DNA of 64,000 bases, from contig CALSFV010000277.1 in assembly GCA_943737045.1 (NCBI GenBank), positions 248,001-312,000 of the forward strand, written 5' to 3'. Source of the DNA: Parapristionchus giblindavisi (Eukaryota > Nematoda > Chromadorea > Rhabditida > Diplogasteridae). The notes beneath the pieces are model-generated. The model had not been told where the DNA came from and did no database searches. It was given only the letters and a program-made list of their open reading frames with translations. The position numbers and the translations under genes were made by a program. Each line of letters begins with the position of its first letter. The stretch's first letter is position 1. This document shows positions 1 through 11,232 of the stretch, in pieces.

Positions 1-591
1 AGATATATCCATGATTAGACGAAAAAAGCGCGATGGAAGCAATTTTACAGTAAGATTCTACAGTATGCTACAGTATACCAATTCTGCTCCGCAACGCTCC
101 TGATTATTTTTTTCACTTTTGTCGTGCTTATCTGGATTTGGCAAACACATCTACAAAAGAAAATCTGAGATAATACTTCATCAAGATCATGAAAAATGCT
201 AAAAATGGGAATCTTGTGAACTTTTGTCAAATTTTGTCAAATTATTTGACAAATGTTTCACTTTTTTCGTTTTGACGGTACTTCGTCCAAATATGGGCAA
301 ATCTTGTATACAAGTAGTGAAACTTGGGGAATCTGTTGCTAATATTTGGACAAGTTTGATCTCTGCGTGCGTTTTTTGGAAAAAAAAACACTTAATAAAT
401 GCTACAGTGAATGAGTTTTCTTCTTCTTTTTCGTTAAAACTATTTCGAAAAGTAATATTTTAAAATTTTCTGTTTAAAAAAATTTATTTTCAGTTTGAAC
501 ATGACCAGAAAACAGGAAAAAAAACAGAAAATATAAATTCCCAGCCCTGTTATCTATTATCGATCGATACATAATGGTGACTATTTTTCAG
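1..591. other. AT-rich stretch without a recognised gene
   Basis: No convincing exon. Short open frames are low-complexity. The stretch ends in a TTTTTCAG acceptor at 584-591 that opens the first exon of the next gene, so any upstream exon or the promoter of that gene would lie here. Confidence 0.4.
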
Positions 592-2012
592 GTACGAACT
601 GCAGTTTTTGGATTGGAACTTTGATAAAATCCATATGTTCAACACGATTGTCTTCAATTCCATCGAATTGGGATACGGAGAAAGGGTTAGTCTACCGAAT
701 CATTGATTGATGCAAATAACTAACTTAGTCAACCATACTATAATATTTTCGTTACCCTCGCACTATATTTTTATATAGTAGGTCGAATTTCAAAATATGG
801 TTTGTCGATTTACATAGAAAATTTAGTATTTTTCGCTTAAAAGTCGTCATTTGAGTTTATTTTTGCACCAAGTGACTGAAAAGGAGCCATATATGGTGGT
901 CAATCCTCGCATTACGAGGCTACGAAAATGTATGTAGTGTGCCCAAATATTATATTGGTTCTATTATCGATTTATTCAATCAACATATCTTCTTCAGGCA
1001 TTGTTTATACATAAAAAATCCGACGCTCTTTATCCGACTCTCATTACTTCATGGGCATATATAGTGAGGATGTGAGTACACCGCAATTCGTTCTGTCGTT
1101 TCTGCTCCTACCGTAATCCATTCAGGTACACGCTGGATGATTCACCGCAACGTCCTCAAACGCCTGTTGTGTTTGGTTAGTCCTTTACTGGTTATTCGTA
1201 TTGATCGATCGATAATCATCAATCAATCGATAATTCAGGCCCCACCGCTCCAAGTGATCGATATTTCTGTGTAGCCTTTGCGCAGGATGAGATGATGCAT
1301 CTCGCGGATAATCGATTAGCTCGATTCAGTTCTTTGTACGTTAAACGATTATCGATTAACTTATATCGATTGTTTCAGTCCTGGGGATTCCTTCGACGTC
1401 AACGACACGCCTCACTTTAACAAGACGGCTGTATCGCCTCTAATGATGAAATGTAGAGGAATGGTACTGTACATGTCTTGATAGGTATACTGTAACCGGC
1501 ATTTATTGATTAATTATAGCTCTACTTCGCGATAACTCGTGAACATCTTTTCATCGTCGATGAAGTAAAAAGAAAATTCAATCCCGTCCGTTTGCCTCCT
1601 AATACTATATTAGGTATTTGATTTATTGATTTATATCGAATCATTAAATCAATACATTTTTCAGGAGCTGGTCTCTGCTTTGATAGTTACGATCAATTGA
1701 TTGTTACAGATGAAGAAGGTACGGATATTGATTAATTTCTCGTGCGGAAGTTACCGTAACCGCTGTTGTTCCAGGCAGGAATCCTCGTCCATTATATCTC
1801 CCTTGGCATTGTATTAATTTATTGCCGGCTATGCCACGCGCGCCGGTACAAATGATTCATGATGATCTACCCATGATGGAATCGTCATGTAAGGTTAGTC
1901 TGAATCTTCATATTTGTGGAATTCGAAATATTGATTGATTAACAATAAGTTTATATATTAAAAAATTCCCGCACAGATTAATCCCCCCAAACGTCGGAGA
2001 AAGAGCAGATGA
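592..2012 (+). CDS. Unrecognised protein, about 234 residues, basic C-terminus
   Basis: I do not recognise this gene. About ten exons join with consistent phases, each flanked by GT and a TTTCAG-like acceptor; the stop is TGA at 2010-2012. The first in-frame Met I can place is at 635, inside the exon that follows the acceptor at 584-591, so that site may be a trans-splice site or an internal acceptor with another exon upstream. The join between the first two exons (near 690 and 885) is the weakest. The middle reads as alternating hydrophobic and polar strands, for example LYFAITREHLFIVDE, with no obvious signal peptide. The last residues are PPKRRRKSR, a plausible nuclear localisation signal. 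A nuclear protein is an inference from that tail only. Confidence 0.6.
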
Positions 2013-2681
2013 TGACAATATGAGCCCAGTATACCTGATTGACTTTAATTTTATTATCTTGCCTTATGCACCCCTCCCCCTCACTCCCTTTTCATTCACC
2101 ATTTATGAGAGTCTTGTATCATTATGTTTCACTCATATATTCACATTGTTCTCGTGCGTGGATAAAATATAATATCGAGTGATTTTTCCCACTTTCAAAC
2201 TGGATCCCGTGATTCCTAAATTCCTAAGATCCGAAATTAGGGCCCAAATATTTTACATATTGTATAGTGTAAATACAAATACTTGTCATACTTTGTATCA
2301 TATGTACCGTTCGAATTGTTCGTAGTTTTGCTAACCCAGCAATATCTCTAACCACTTACAATAATTGTATATATTGTCTTGTTGTCAACGTGACAGGCCT
2401 GATATTGCAATTGGCTTTTGTTGTTGGAATACGCTCCGTTCCACTTTTCTTTCCACTTTTATGATTAATTTCCAATTGTTACATTCAAAATGTGATAAAC
2501 TTGCTCAGCATTTCATCTTTATCGATACAAACTCTGATCACACAGTGAAAGAGACACTCAAGAGGCACGCAATATGCGCGAAACAGTCGGTTAAAGGTGA
2601 TGTGAGGATCCAGCAACGAATACTGTATCATGACAAAACTGTGAATAGGGGGGGGGGTGAGATTACGGTAAGGGGTGGAGC
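2013..2681. other. Convergent intergenic region with a poly-G tract
   Basis: Space between the 3' ends of the upstream plus-strand gene and the downstream minus-strand ABC gene. It holds a 106-codon open frame (2365-2685) with no family resemblance and a run of ten G at about 2648-2657. Nothing here is supported as a gene. Confidence 0.4.
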
Positions 2682-5600
2682 CTAAGCGTCGCTCTTTTGG
2701 AATTTAGCCCTCATAAAGAGAGCGAAGAATCCGATGAGACGATAGATCACGAAGAAACCGACGAGACACAGAACATCGGGCATGAAGCTCTCTGAATTCA
2801 CAGTATTTGACATTTGATCGTTGATCTTTGATCTTTTATAATCCCACCTGTTTTCATACCGCGTCTTGTCAATATTCCTAGTCCATCATAGGCAGTGCAG
2901 TCCTTGGGCAATGTGTCATTCCTCGGACATCCTACAATCAATCAATATTATCTACCATACTCTACCGTAACCGCATATCTAATACCGTAACCGCGCCTCG
3001 ATGAACTCACCGGCAATAGAATCGATCTCTTCCCATTGATTGATTTGAAGTGATTCAAATCCATACTTGAACCACGATAGATGTGACAACCACTGGAAGT
3101 ACACGGGGATGCCTGGAACGGTTTATTCTCGCCGCTAAACTTCCGCTAGTTAGCGTACTATTGTAATTGATGTAGAATCCACCGAATAGGAGCATAGGCA
3201 GAATGTAGATGGGGATGTACGTTACAGCCATTCCTTCCTCACCGAAGATGCATGCGCCGGCATAAGCTAGAAAAGATCAAAAATCAAAAATCAAAGGTCA
3301 AAGATCAAAGATCAAAGATGATAAAAAATCAAAGGTCAAACTACGTGACCAAGTTTGCAATGGCATACCAATTGAAGTGGCCACCCATACTTGTAAGACG
3401 TTAATGACACAGAATATTATGAACTTGGAAAACATTGGAATGAGTCCTTAAACATCAAAGATCAAAGATCAAAGATTGAACACTGTCTAGTGATACCTGT
3501 CGTCCAGTAGACAATGATTGCATAGGTGAGAGGTAGCACGGTGTACTGGGGCAGTTCGGCGAATGACTTGGATAGATAGTATGCCTAGATAGATCAAAGA
3601 TCAAAGATCAAAGATCAAAGTACAAACGACGAGTACGAACCTCTACAGAATAGATTCGAGCTTTGTGCTCACGGAAGAACAGAGGCAGCTCGGCACAGAT
3701 GAACTGAACGAAAAATCGATCAATGATCAAAGATCAAAGATCAAACTACAGAAATTTAACTTACATTGACGGAGGGGAAGAGGAAGAGGAAGTTCATGTC
3801 TCTGGCTACATTATACAGTACACCCTCGATGTTCATTACGGTAGGCCCGGCGATTTCCGTTCTCCATGAAACCATGCCAATGATGGAAGCAGTGAGCTAA
3901 GATAGATCAAAGATCAAATAACAAAGATCAAAGATCAACTCACGAGAATCTGGACGATTCTAACACGAAGGAGTACCGGATCTCGAAGTGTGGTAAGGAA
4001 TGAACGATGCATAAGGGTTCTTAGCTGACGAAGAAAACCCGTGGCATATCTGCAGTGATCAATCGATAAATCGATAAATGGCGTTTCCTTCACCGTTTTC
4101 TCTTCGGCTTAGCTTCATCACCAGCATGACTAGTGTTGGACTGCAAAGATCAAAGATCAACTTGGTCTAGAATATCTACCGTGTATACGTGAGGATCAGA
4201 TTCAGCGATGAGCTTGCGGCCATAGTCGGATTCTTCGAAAGATTTGCGAATATGCTGCAAAATATCGACTGGTCGTTACCGTATAAGGATAGAATTAGAT
4301 AAAAGACACTCGGTAACTATAATTTAGACTCCCGAATCCTTAAAGTAGGTTGTCCCAGCTATCCCACAATTTTGATTCCCTAAATCTCTTCCAAGGCTCC
4401 TCCTCCAATATGAGCTTTTGGGAGTAGTGAACACTGGCAAATACCGTATTCGATACATACAGTTACTCACTCCGATTCTTTCCATGTCCGCCTCTTTCGT
4501 TTCGGGATGAGTTGAGATATGTGTGATGGCGTGGTCTGCCGGATTGTACGACTCTGGCACGCACAGTTCTGGACGATTCAAACTGTAAAACAATCGATAA
4601 TCGATAATGCCATAGTTACAGTATACCTAGCGAAGAATGAACAGACAGCCTTGACGGGACCATGGAACGCTGGCTTGCCACTGGCCATGAAGCAAACCCT
4701 AAGGACAAAAATCGATAATCAATAAATGATATTTGATAACTTACGTATCGAACATATTGAAGACCTCACTACTCGGTTGATGGATTACGGTAATGACAGT
4801 CTTTCCAGTCGAGGCCATCTCTTTGAGTGCGACGACTACCTGATATCGATTGATTCAGTCAATTATTGATTGATTCTATCAATTATTGATTGATACTATC
4901 AATTATCGAATGATTCAGTCAATTATTGATTGATTTAATCGATCAATAACCTGCGAGGCCATGAATGAATCAAGTCCACTTGTTGGTTCATCACAGAACA
5001 GAATTGGAGGGTCTTTCAGAACCTGAAAAAAACATCAATCAATCGATATTTTGCTATGTGCTACCGTATACCTCACACGCAAAAGCGAGTCTCTTCTTCT
5101 CTCCGATCGATATTCCTTTCATCTTTCCTGGTGTGCCAATGAGTGTATTCTGACAGTCCGTCAGATTCATCTATATTTGCAAAGGGTTGAATGAATTAGG
5201 AAAGAAGGTCTACCGTATACCTGTCGCACTACGAGATCCACCCGACGCCGTCGCTCCTCTTCTGTTATACTCTCAGGCAGTCTCATCAGCGCCTACAGTA
5301 AACCGTGGTGTGCGTGGAGGCGACGTTTCCCACTCACCGAAAAGTTGAGCTGCTCTCGTACTGTGATACTGCCACAGAAGACATCGACCTCAATCGATTA
5401 GCCGATTACTACCGTAACCAACATCTACCGTACCTGTTGCACATAAGCTGACATTCGCTGCATCTCTCGTTCAGTAACCACCATATTGTTCACTTTCACC
5501 GTTCCATGTGACTAAATATAGTTTGATCTTTGATCTTTGTCCTGTGATCTTGTTTGATCTTTGATCTTTGATCTATGATCTTGCTGTTTACAGACTTACC

Positions 5601-6099
5601 TCAACAACACTGCTCTTCTGCATGGCCAAAATGTTCATGAGAGTTGTCTTGCCGGCTCCACTAAACCAATTGATATTTAATCTTTGATCGTTAACCTCTC
5701 ATCCTTACCTGGCGCCCATTATAGCCAGAATCTCGCCGGGATAGGCCACTCCGAATACTGTAATCAATATTCTGTATACCGTATACATGATCTACCGTAC
5801 CTTCCTCAAGTACCATTCTCCTTTCTGCCCCCTTCTTCTTGTTCTTGCCAGCATCCGGCACCGTGGCACCGATATGCTGCCACGTGACACACTTTCGATC
5901 TGTGAGAGCCGGCAATCATTATTTGAGTTCAAAACCGGATCCGGGTTTTAGAACTGACCATCTCCTGTTAGATGTGTGGAGCTGTTGAATATCGATGCGA
6001 TCCGCTTCCCTTCACCCTATCAGATTGATCTTTGATCTTTGATCTTTGATCATTTCTTACCTTTTCAACATTCGACAGCGAATCAGAAGAGACACTCAT
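2682..6099 (-). CDS. ABCG (white-type) half-transporter
   Basis: ABC half-transporter of the white/ABCG subfamily: one nucleotide-binding domain followed by one membrane domain, which must dimerise to move a substrate, often a lipid or pigment precursor, across a membrane. Start ATG is at 6097-6099 ([13 protein letters not shown]); stop TAG at 2682-2684. In order: [20 protein letters not shown] (Walker A, exons near 5640-5720), [15 protein letters not shown] (signature, near 5090), [15 protein letters not shown] (Walker B and D-loop, near 4990), [13 protein letters not shown] (H-loop, near 4770), then membrane segments including [13 protein letters not shown] (near 3570) and the usual cysteine-bearing loop near 2900. 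The tail [13 protein letters not shown] matches ABCG C-termini. The signature reads S-I-G-E instead of S-G-G-E. About 14 short introns carry (GATCAAA)n arrays. The transported substrate cannot be told from sequence. Confidence 0.92.
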
Positions 6100-7041
6100 G
6101 GTCGACCGCTCTCAAACGTGACCAGAGCGGATAATGAAATAATCACACTATTGTGCATTATTGAATTCTCATTTGAATGAAATCTGATCAGTCTTGACAA
6201 GAAAGCCAAGATATGCGGAATTGTACTTCCAAAAGGGAAGGGTCCTTAAAGGGTAAGGTAATGGCTCAGCTTTCCCATCCCCTGCATCCAAATCCCTTAG
6301 TCACTTAACTTGTTCAGTGAATAGTTCGAGATTGGACAAATCCAGATAGGGAATGGAGAAAGAGAAAGAGAAGGAAACCCGCTGAGAAAGTGATGTTAGA
6401 GCAGAAAGATTAGAAAATGATTGCTAGAGGGAGAGATTGAGAGGTAGAGGTAGAGGGAGAACTAGCGGTAGAGTTGATTTGAGCGAAAGTGTCAGACTTT
6501 CGCTTACAATTTGTCCACAACTGCCTGTAGTACTATTCTGGAATACCTCTCCGCTCTGGCAACGTTCTCTCGCAGACAAACGGGGATAGAGTGTGGACAG
6601 AACGGAGAATGTCAAATAAAGTATTTTCTTCTGTAATAGCTGCTACGTTCTGACATTGAAATAACTTTATCATCTGGTCAATGTTTATCTCGTAGCTGTC
6701 ATTCCGAACGATTGCGCCTCGCAACTTGTATGAATTGAGGATTTTTAGCCTTCACAAAATCATCCATATTTACTCAATCCCTCCAAAATCATCCTTCCAT
6801 CTCTCTAATAACTATTATGTAGTATATATTATCGATCTGCTGTTGTTTTTGTGTTGTCTGTCTATATCGCATCTCAATAGCCCCTAGATAGACTAGAACA
6901 GATTAGACATGTTCCATTGTTCACTCTTCAATCCATCCATATCCTTCACTCTCACTCTCGATTTCCCTTTTGAACGACCCCGAGAGCTCACTTCCTTTCA
7001 GGATTTTAACCAATTTCTTCCCTTTCTGACTCATGTTTCAG
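6100..7041. other. Divergent intergenic region
   Basis: Separates the divergent ABCG and astacin-like genes, so both promoters should lie here. It contains simple A/G-rich sequence (6350-6480) and a decayed foldback repeat copy. It ends with the acceptor TGTTTCAG, which lies directly before the astacin start codon. Confidence 0.45.
6536..6615. repeat. 110-bp foldback family, degraded copy
   Basis: Core CTCCGCTCTGGCAACG then a weaker inverted copy ending in AGAACGGAGA. Intergenic, upstream of the ABCG gene. Confidence 0.5.
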
Positions 7042-10000
7042 ATGTTGATACGATTATCGATTGCCTTGATCGCCTTATCTACAGTACACGCGAAGATATG
7101 CAGGCCGAAGGTGAGGTCAAGTGAGTTCAAAGATCAAAGGTCAACTTTAAGGCATCGGGAACCAAGCTGTCGACCTACGTGAATAATGATGTTAACAGTA
7201 TTTTGGGCGATCCTGAGCGAACTACAGTAAGGTATGATTTTGTCTGATCGTGTTTATTGTGATCCATATCAGTTACGAGTTTATATACTTTGTTTGATTG
7301 CAAGTTGTCACACGTTTGATCTTTGATCTCTACTATCTTCGAACTTTTCCATGGAAATGTTTCATCTAAATCTACTTTGATCTTTGATCTTTCCCATGAT
7401 TAATCATTAATCTCTTACTGCTTTGATCTTTGATGCAGACATGCAAATCAATTGGTCTACTTCTGGCCATCCCTGTCCGAGTTTGAGCAATCAGTGCTTA
7501 AGGACGCTTTCAATCAAATCACTCGGAGAAGTTGCATCAGGTTTGAGCATCAGGTACAATACATTCATTTGTCCAATTGCAAAGTGGAACTACCAAGTCG
7601 TTCCTTCATTTCCTCATTATCACAACAAAGAACATATTATACAATGTTTTATCATACTCACACAGAAAATTCTCTTACTTTTCAATTTCTTATTCCTTAT
7701 ATTTCTTATTTTTAAGAAATAATACAAGAAAGGGGCGGAGTTTACAATAAGAAATCAATTTCTTATCTTCGAATATCTTATAAATAAGAAATGTATGATG
7801 ATTTTAGTGTCAGAAATACATTTCTTATTCTTCATATTTCTTATATTTAAGAAAATTGCCTTTGAATTTCTTATTTTTTAAGAGAAATTCATAATTTTCT
7901 TAATTTTCAATTTCTTATATTTAATTTATTTGCGTTTTTTATTTTGTTTTTCTTCATTGATTAAATTAAAATAACGTTAGTTAATGATCCAAATGTTGTG
8001 TTACTTATTTGGTGTGTAACAATGTATCCGGTAATCATTGCGGGAAAATTTGGCCTTCAAACAGAGCTATTTTTCTTGCGGTTGCTACGTCGTTTTCTTG
8101 TTCGTTATACTCGTTACTCTTCCATGTTACAGCATGTATCTACTCCGTTTTCACTACGTATTTAGTTGAATAACATCGATCTGTTGCAGAACAGTTGCGA
8201 AATGTTTGAAGCCAAGCTCGCTAATGCTGCCCACCCAAACCCTCAAGCAAGAAGACTGTTGAAGCTATCAATAAACTAGTATTTCGTGCTCCTTGGTTGG
8301 TCGTTATCGGCTATGTGTCTTCAAGGATTCATCCCATGTCGCTCTCGTTTATCAAGGTATAACAGTTTCTCATTGTTCACGTAATGGGCTTCATTGCAGG
8401 TCGGTCTATTCGATACTTATCGACATGATCGTAGTTTCAACCTTGGAATGAGCTTGATCAACATGAGTAAGGCTCTCAAGTGCGCTAATAACGTCGATAC
8501 CTACATGATCTAGCAGGATGATAATGGAGGACTGCTACATTTTTTTTCATTCTGTGACACTAAGAGGGACAAGACTCAGGTATTTTAATGTCTGTACATG
8601 TCAAGTATAAAATGATTTTATAGGATGTTACTGTTAAAATGATTGATATCGATATGGAACATCTTGGTATCCCTGATCAGGATTACTCTGTAGTAATCTC
8701 TATGCCTTCAGCGGAATTCTAAAACGACTTGCAAGGATCTTTCAATGTTATCTAACTCATTTAATATTACTGCCACTAATTGTAAGTAGGTTTTTTATAT
8801 ATTTCAAATGAAAGCTTAATATTTATATGTGCATTGTAGACTGGAGTGACTTTTACTGGAAATGGAGATATTGTTTTTTTTAGTTGTCACTTACTCTAGC
8901 ATTAAAAATGCTGATGATGAGAAGGTTTGCTACCTAGATTAGTTTATTTATCGATAGTGATATCGTTTCAGGGAGGTATTTCGATTATTGTTCAATTAAA
9001 TACGTGAATCATTTCACAGTGGCATCTTCAATCTCTGAGGGAAAAGACCTTTTTATATGTAATGAAGTTCCTGTTACTGTTGAGTATGATATTGAAGAGA
9101 ATGGACATCTTCGATATCTCACACGAAGATATTGATGAAGAAGATAGCATGGTTAAAGTATAATCTCATATTATTTGCTTTATCAGTTCATTTGTCTTCG
9201 TTCTCCCCAAATCAGTTACGTTTTTGTATTTCATGTGATGTTGTAGTTCCTTTTATCTTGATATGCCCTGTTCACATAAAGTGTTTTCATTTCTAGAATT
9301 GGAATAAGTATATACAAAGCAGCAGAAGTATCAGTATTAATATATCAATAATATATTCTGTAGTGGTCAGGGAAAAAATATAAGAAATTGAATTCTTAAA
9401 AATATCGTAGCGATGAATAAGAAATAAATTTCTTATATTTTATAAGAAATCGTTTTCTTACGGCTATGAGAAATTGAATCACTTATAAAAAGTAAGAAAT
9501 TCAATTTCGGAGAACGTATTGTAAGATTTCAATTTCTTATTTCAATTTCTTATATTTAAGAGAATTTTCTGTGTGAGTATGAGACCGATGATGGAAGAAA
9601 TTCTTATTAATGGCAACGAGAGTCTCGAGAGAGAAGAACTCATTGCTATTTAATAGTGTTTTATTAAAGAAACACCTTAACATTATGCTGGTCACACTCT
9701 CTCGCTTTAGTTGTTAGTGAGAGAGAGAGTGGCCAGAGGGGAATGTCAAATTTGCTTGGGATGTATCACTAACAATGAATGTCAATAAGAGGTGTGCAAT
9801 TTTAGTTATCACACACTATGAGCATTGGATTAACTCAAAACATTTTAAAAATATTGTTAGAGAAATCTCTGATATCCACTCGAACTGAAAATAATATTTA
9901 TCTTCTTTTGAGGCTTGGCAACCCTGGTATCACGCTGATCGATGGGAGCCTGATCGACCCTATGTCATCATCAGAAAGAGCCGACAGTATGCAGGTACGA

Positions 10001-11038
10001 TTCAGAGATCAATGTTAAAGGATCACACACCGAGCTAATTTGAACCTCTTACGCTCTAACAGTGCTCTCTCGCTTTCTTTGTCAACGAGAGAGCGTTGCC
10101 AGAGCGGAGAGTTTCAAATTAGCTCGAAGTGTGCCTCTGAAGATCACCATATCATTGCAGCTTATACCGACAACAAACTGGACGGACTCGTCTCCAGGAC
10201 TATCCTCTACATCTCTCAGAATGCGTTCGAACAGAATTCGTACAACCAGAGCCGTGGAGTGGTCATGGACCAGCTTGTACGATACATGGGTACGGTAGAT
10301 CTAGGAGGTTGAGAGGGTTATGGTAGTTATCGTTTCAGGAATGCGCAAGGAACTCCTCCGACCGGATGCCGCCTCGTACATTCAAGAGGAAATGTGAGTG
10401 ATCTGTCGATCGATAATCAATAAATCAAATATCAATCGATAATCAATCAATAATTTCAGTCCCCATCCTCGTCCTGCACCTCCCCGATTCCACCCAGCCC
10501 AACTCTCATGGCCATTTGATCCCGAGAGCATCACCATACCGCTGGATACGAGAAGAACGTGAGTGATCTTTGATCTTTGATCTTTAATCTCTGGCCATCT
10601 TCAGTCACTATCTCACCGAGTACTGCCCAGCCAGAAACGATGCAGACATAGGAGCAGGGCAAAGAGTCGGATTGTTGACAAGGTGACTTTAGGTTGCAAA
10701 CACTACTTATGTGCCCTGTCAACTAGATAATGCAGTTGTTCTCCACAAAAGAGGAATAATAGATAAAATATACATACATACTTATTGCCTTCTAGAAGTG
10801 CTAACCATCGACGCGTGGTGAAGTTTTGTCATTTTTTTTCAAAAATTGGCCAACTTTTTCCGTTTTGACGATAAAAAAAACAATAATATTTAGGTGGGAT
10901 ACGATCAAGTTGAATTCGATGTATTGCCCACAATTAGTGCAAGCTGATCCACGTCGTGGTCCTTGCGTTGTGCCCCGGCAGAAGAATGTCGCCAAGTTCA
11001 AGTCCAAACTTGCCGCTTACAAGAAGTCGAAGTCGTAA
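7042..11038 (+). CDS. Astacin-family protein with all zinc ligands replaced (283 aa)
   Basis: Nine exons: 7042-7110, 7152-7231, 7439-7553, 9913-9994, 10161-10289, 10339-10393, 10460-10558, 10605-10682, 10894-11038. All phases agree and total 852 nt. The ATG directly follows TGTTTCAG, a likely trans-splice site. Residues 1-17 form a signal peptide ([16 protein letters not shown]), so the product should be secreted. Family marks: [26 protein letters not shown], and [20 protein letters not shown] near the end. Active astacins have HExxHxxGxxH then RPDRD; here residues 152-168 read [17 protein letters not shown], so the three His become D152, R156, K162 and the Glu becomes Q153. The Met-turn SIMHY is S-I-T-I-P (200-204). 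Splicing and frame are intact, so this looks like an expressed pseudoprotease, not a decayed gene. Intron 3 hosts a 1.9 kb transposon. Confidence 0.88.
7657..9578. mobile_element. TA-flanked TIR transposon carrying a PCNA gene copy
   Basis: Inverted termini CTCACACAGAAAATTCTC at 7657 and its complement ending at 9578, both flanked by TA (7655-7656, 9579-9580), as in Tc1/mariner-type insertions. Subterminal zones (7680-7930, 9380-9560) are packed with TTTCTTAT and its complement. No transposase is visible; the interior is a decayed PCNA gene. The element lies in intron 3 of the astacin-like gene, in the same orientation as its cargo. Confidence 0.8.
8202..9163 (+). pseudogene. pcn-1: PCNA (sliding clamp) pseudogene inside a transposon
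   Basis: A decayed copy of proliferating cell nuclear antigen, the DNA polymerase sliding clamp. Recognisable pieces in order: MFEAKLANA (8202), VGLFDTYR then SKALKCANN (8400-8500), [18 protein letters not shown] then [13 protein letters not shown] (8620-8700), [10 protein letters not shown] (8840), [17 protein letters not shown] (9068-9115), and an acidic end DEEDSM with TAA at 9161-9163. There are several stops and frameshifts, for example TAG at 8510 and TAA at 8720, so no clamp can be made. GT...TTGCAG introns remain between the pieces, so it came from genomic DNA, not from a retrocopied mRNA. Confidence 0.85.
9683..9768. repeat. 110-bp foldback family, partial copy
   Basis: CACACTCTCTCGC and GAGAGAGAGTGGCC arms around a short loop, with an end resembling CAAATTTGCTTGGG. 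Lies in intron 3 of the astacin-like gene, just after the PCNA-carrying element. Confidence 0.6.
10024..10138. repeat. 110-bp foldback family
   Basis: Near-complete copy with ends ACACACCGAGCTAATTTG and CAAATTAGCTCGAAGTGTG. In intron 4 of the astacin-like gene. Confidence 0.8.
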
Positions 11039-11105
11039 TTATCGATTGATCACCGTTTTAATAATTGTAAAATGCAGGAAACGTGTTTGAATATATCTGT
11101 GCAAT

Positions 11106-11111
11106 AATAAA
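11106..11111 (+). terminator. Polyadenylation signal AATAAA of the astacin-like gene
   Basis: AATAAA lies 68 bases after the TAA stop at 11036-11038, a normal spacing for a nematode 3' UTR. Confidence 0.6.
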
Positions 11112-11232
11112 GTTATTAATAATACATTATTATTGGTTTCAGCGTGGATTCATTAAATATTGTTTGATTGGTAAAACACTGATTTATCCTTCGCAAACCG
11201 ATCAATATTATTAAATTAATTTGATATGACAA

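Noticed and set aside
3280..3325. CRISPR-like look of the GATCAAA repeats
   Set aside because: Seven-base units without spacers, in introns of a eukaryotic gene; a microsatellite.
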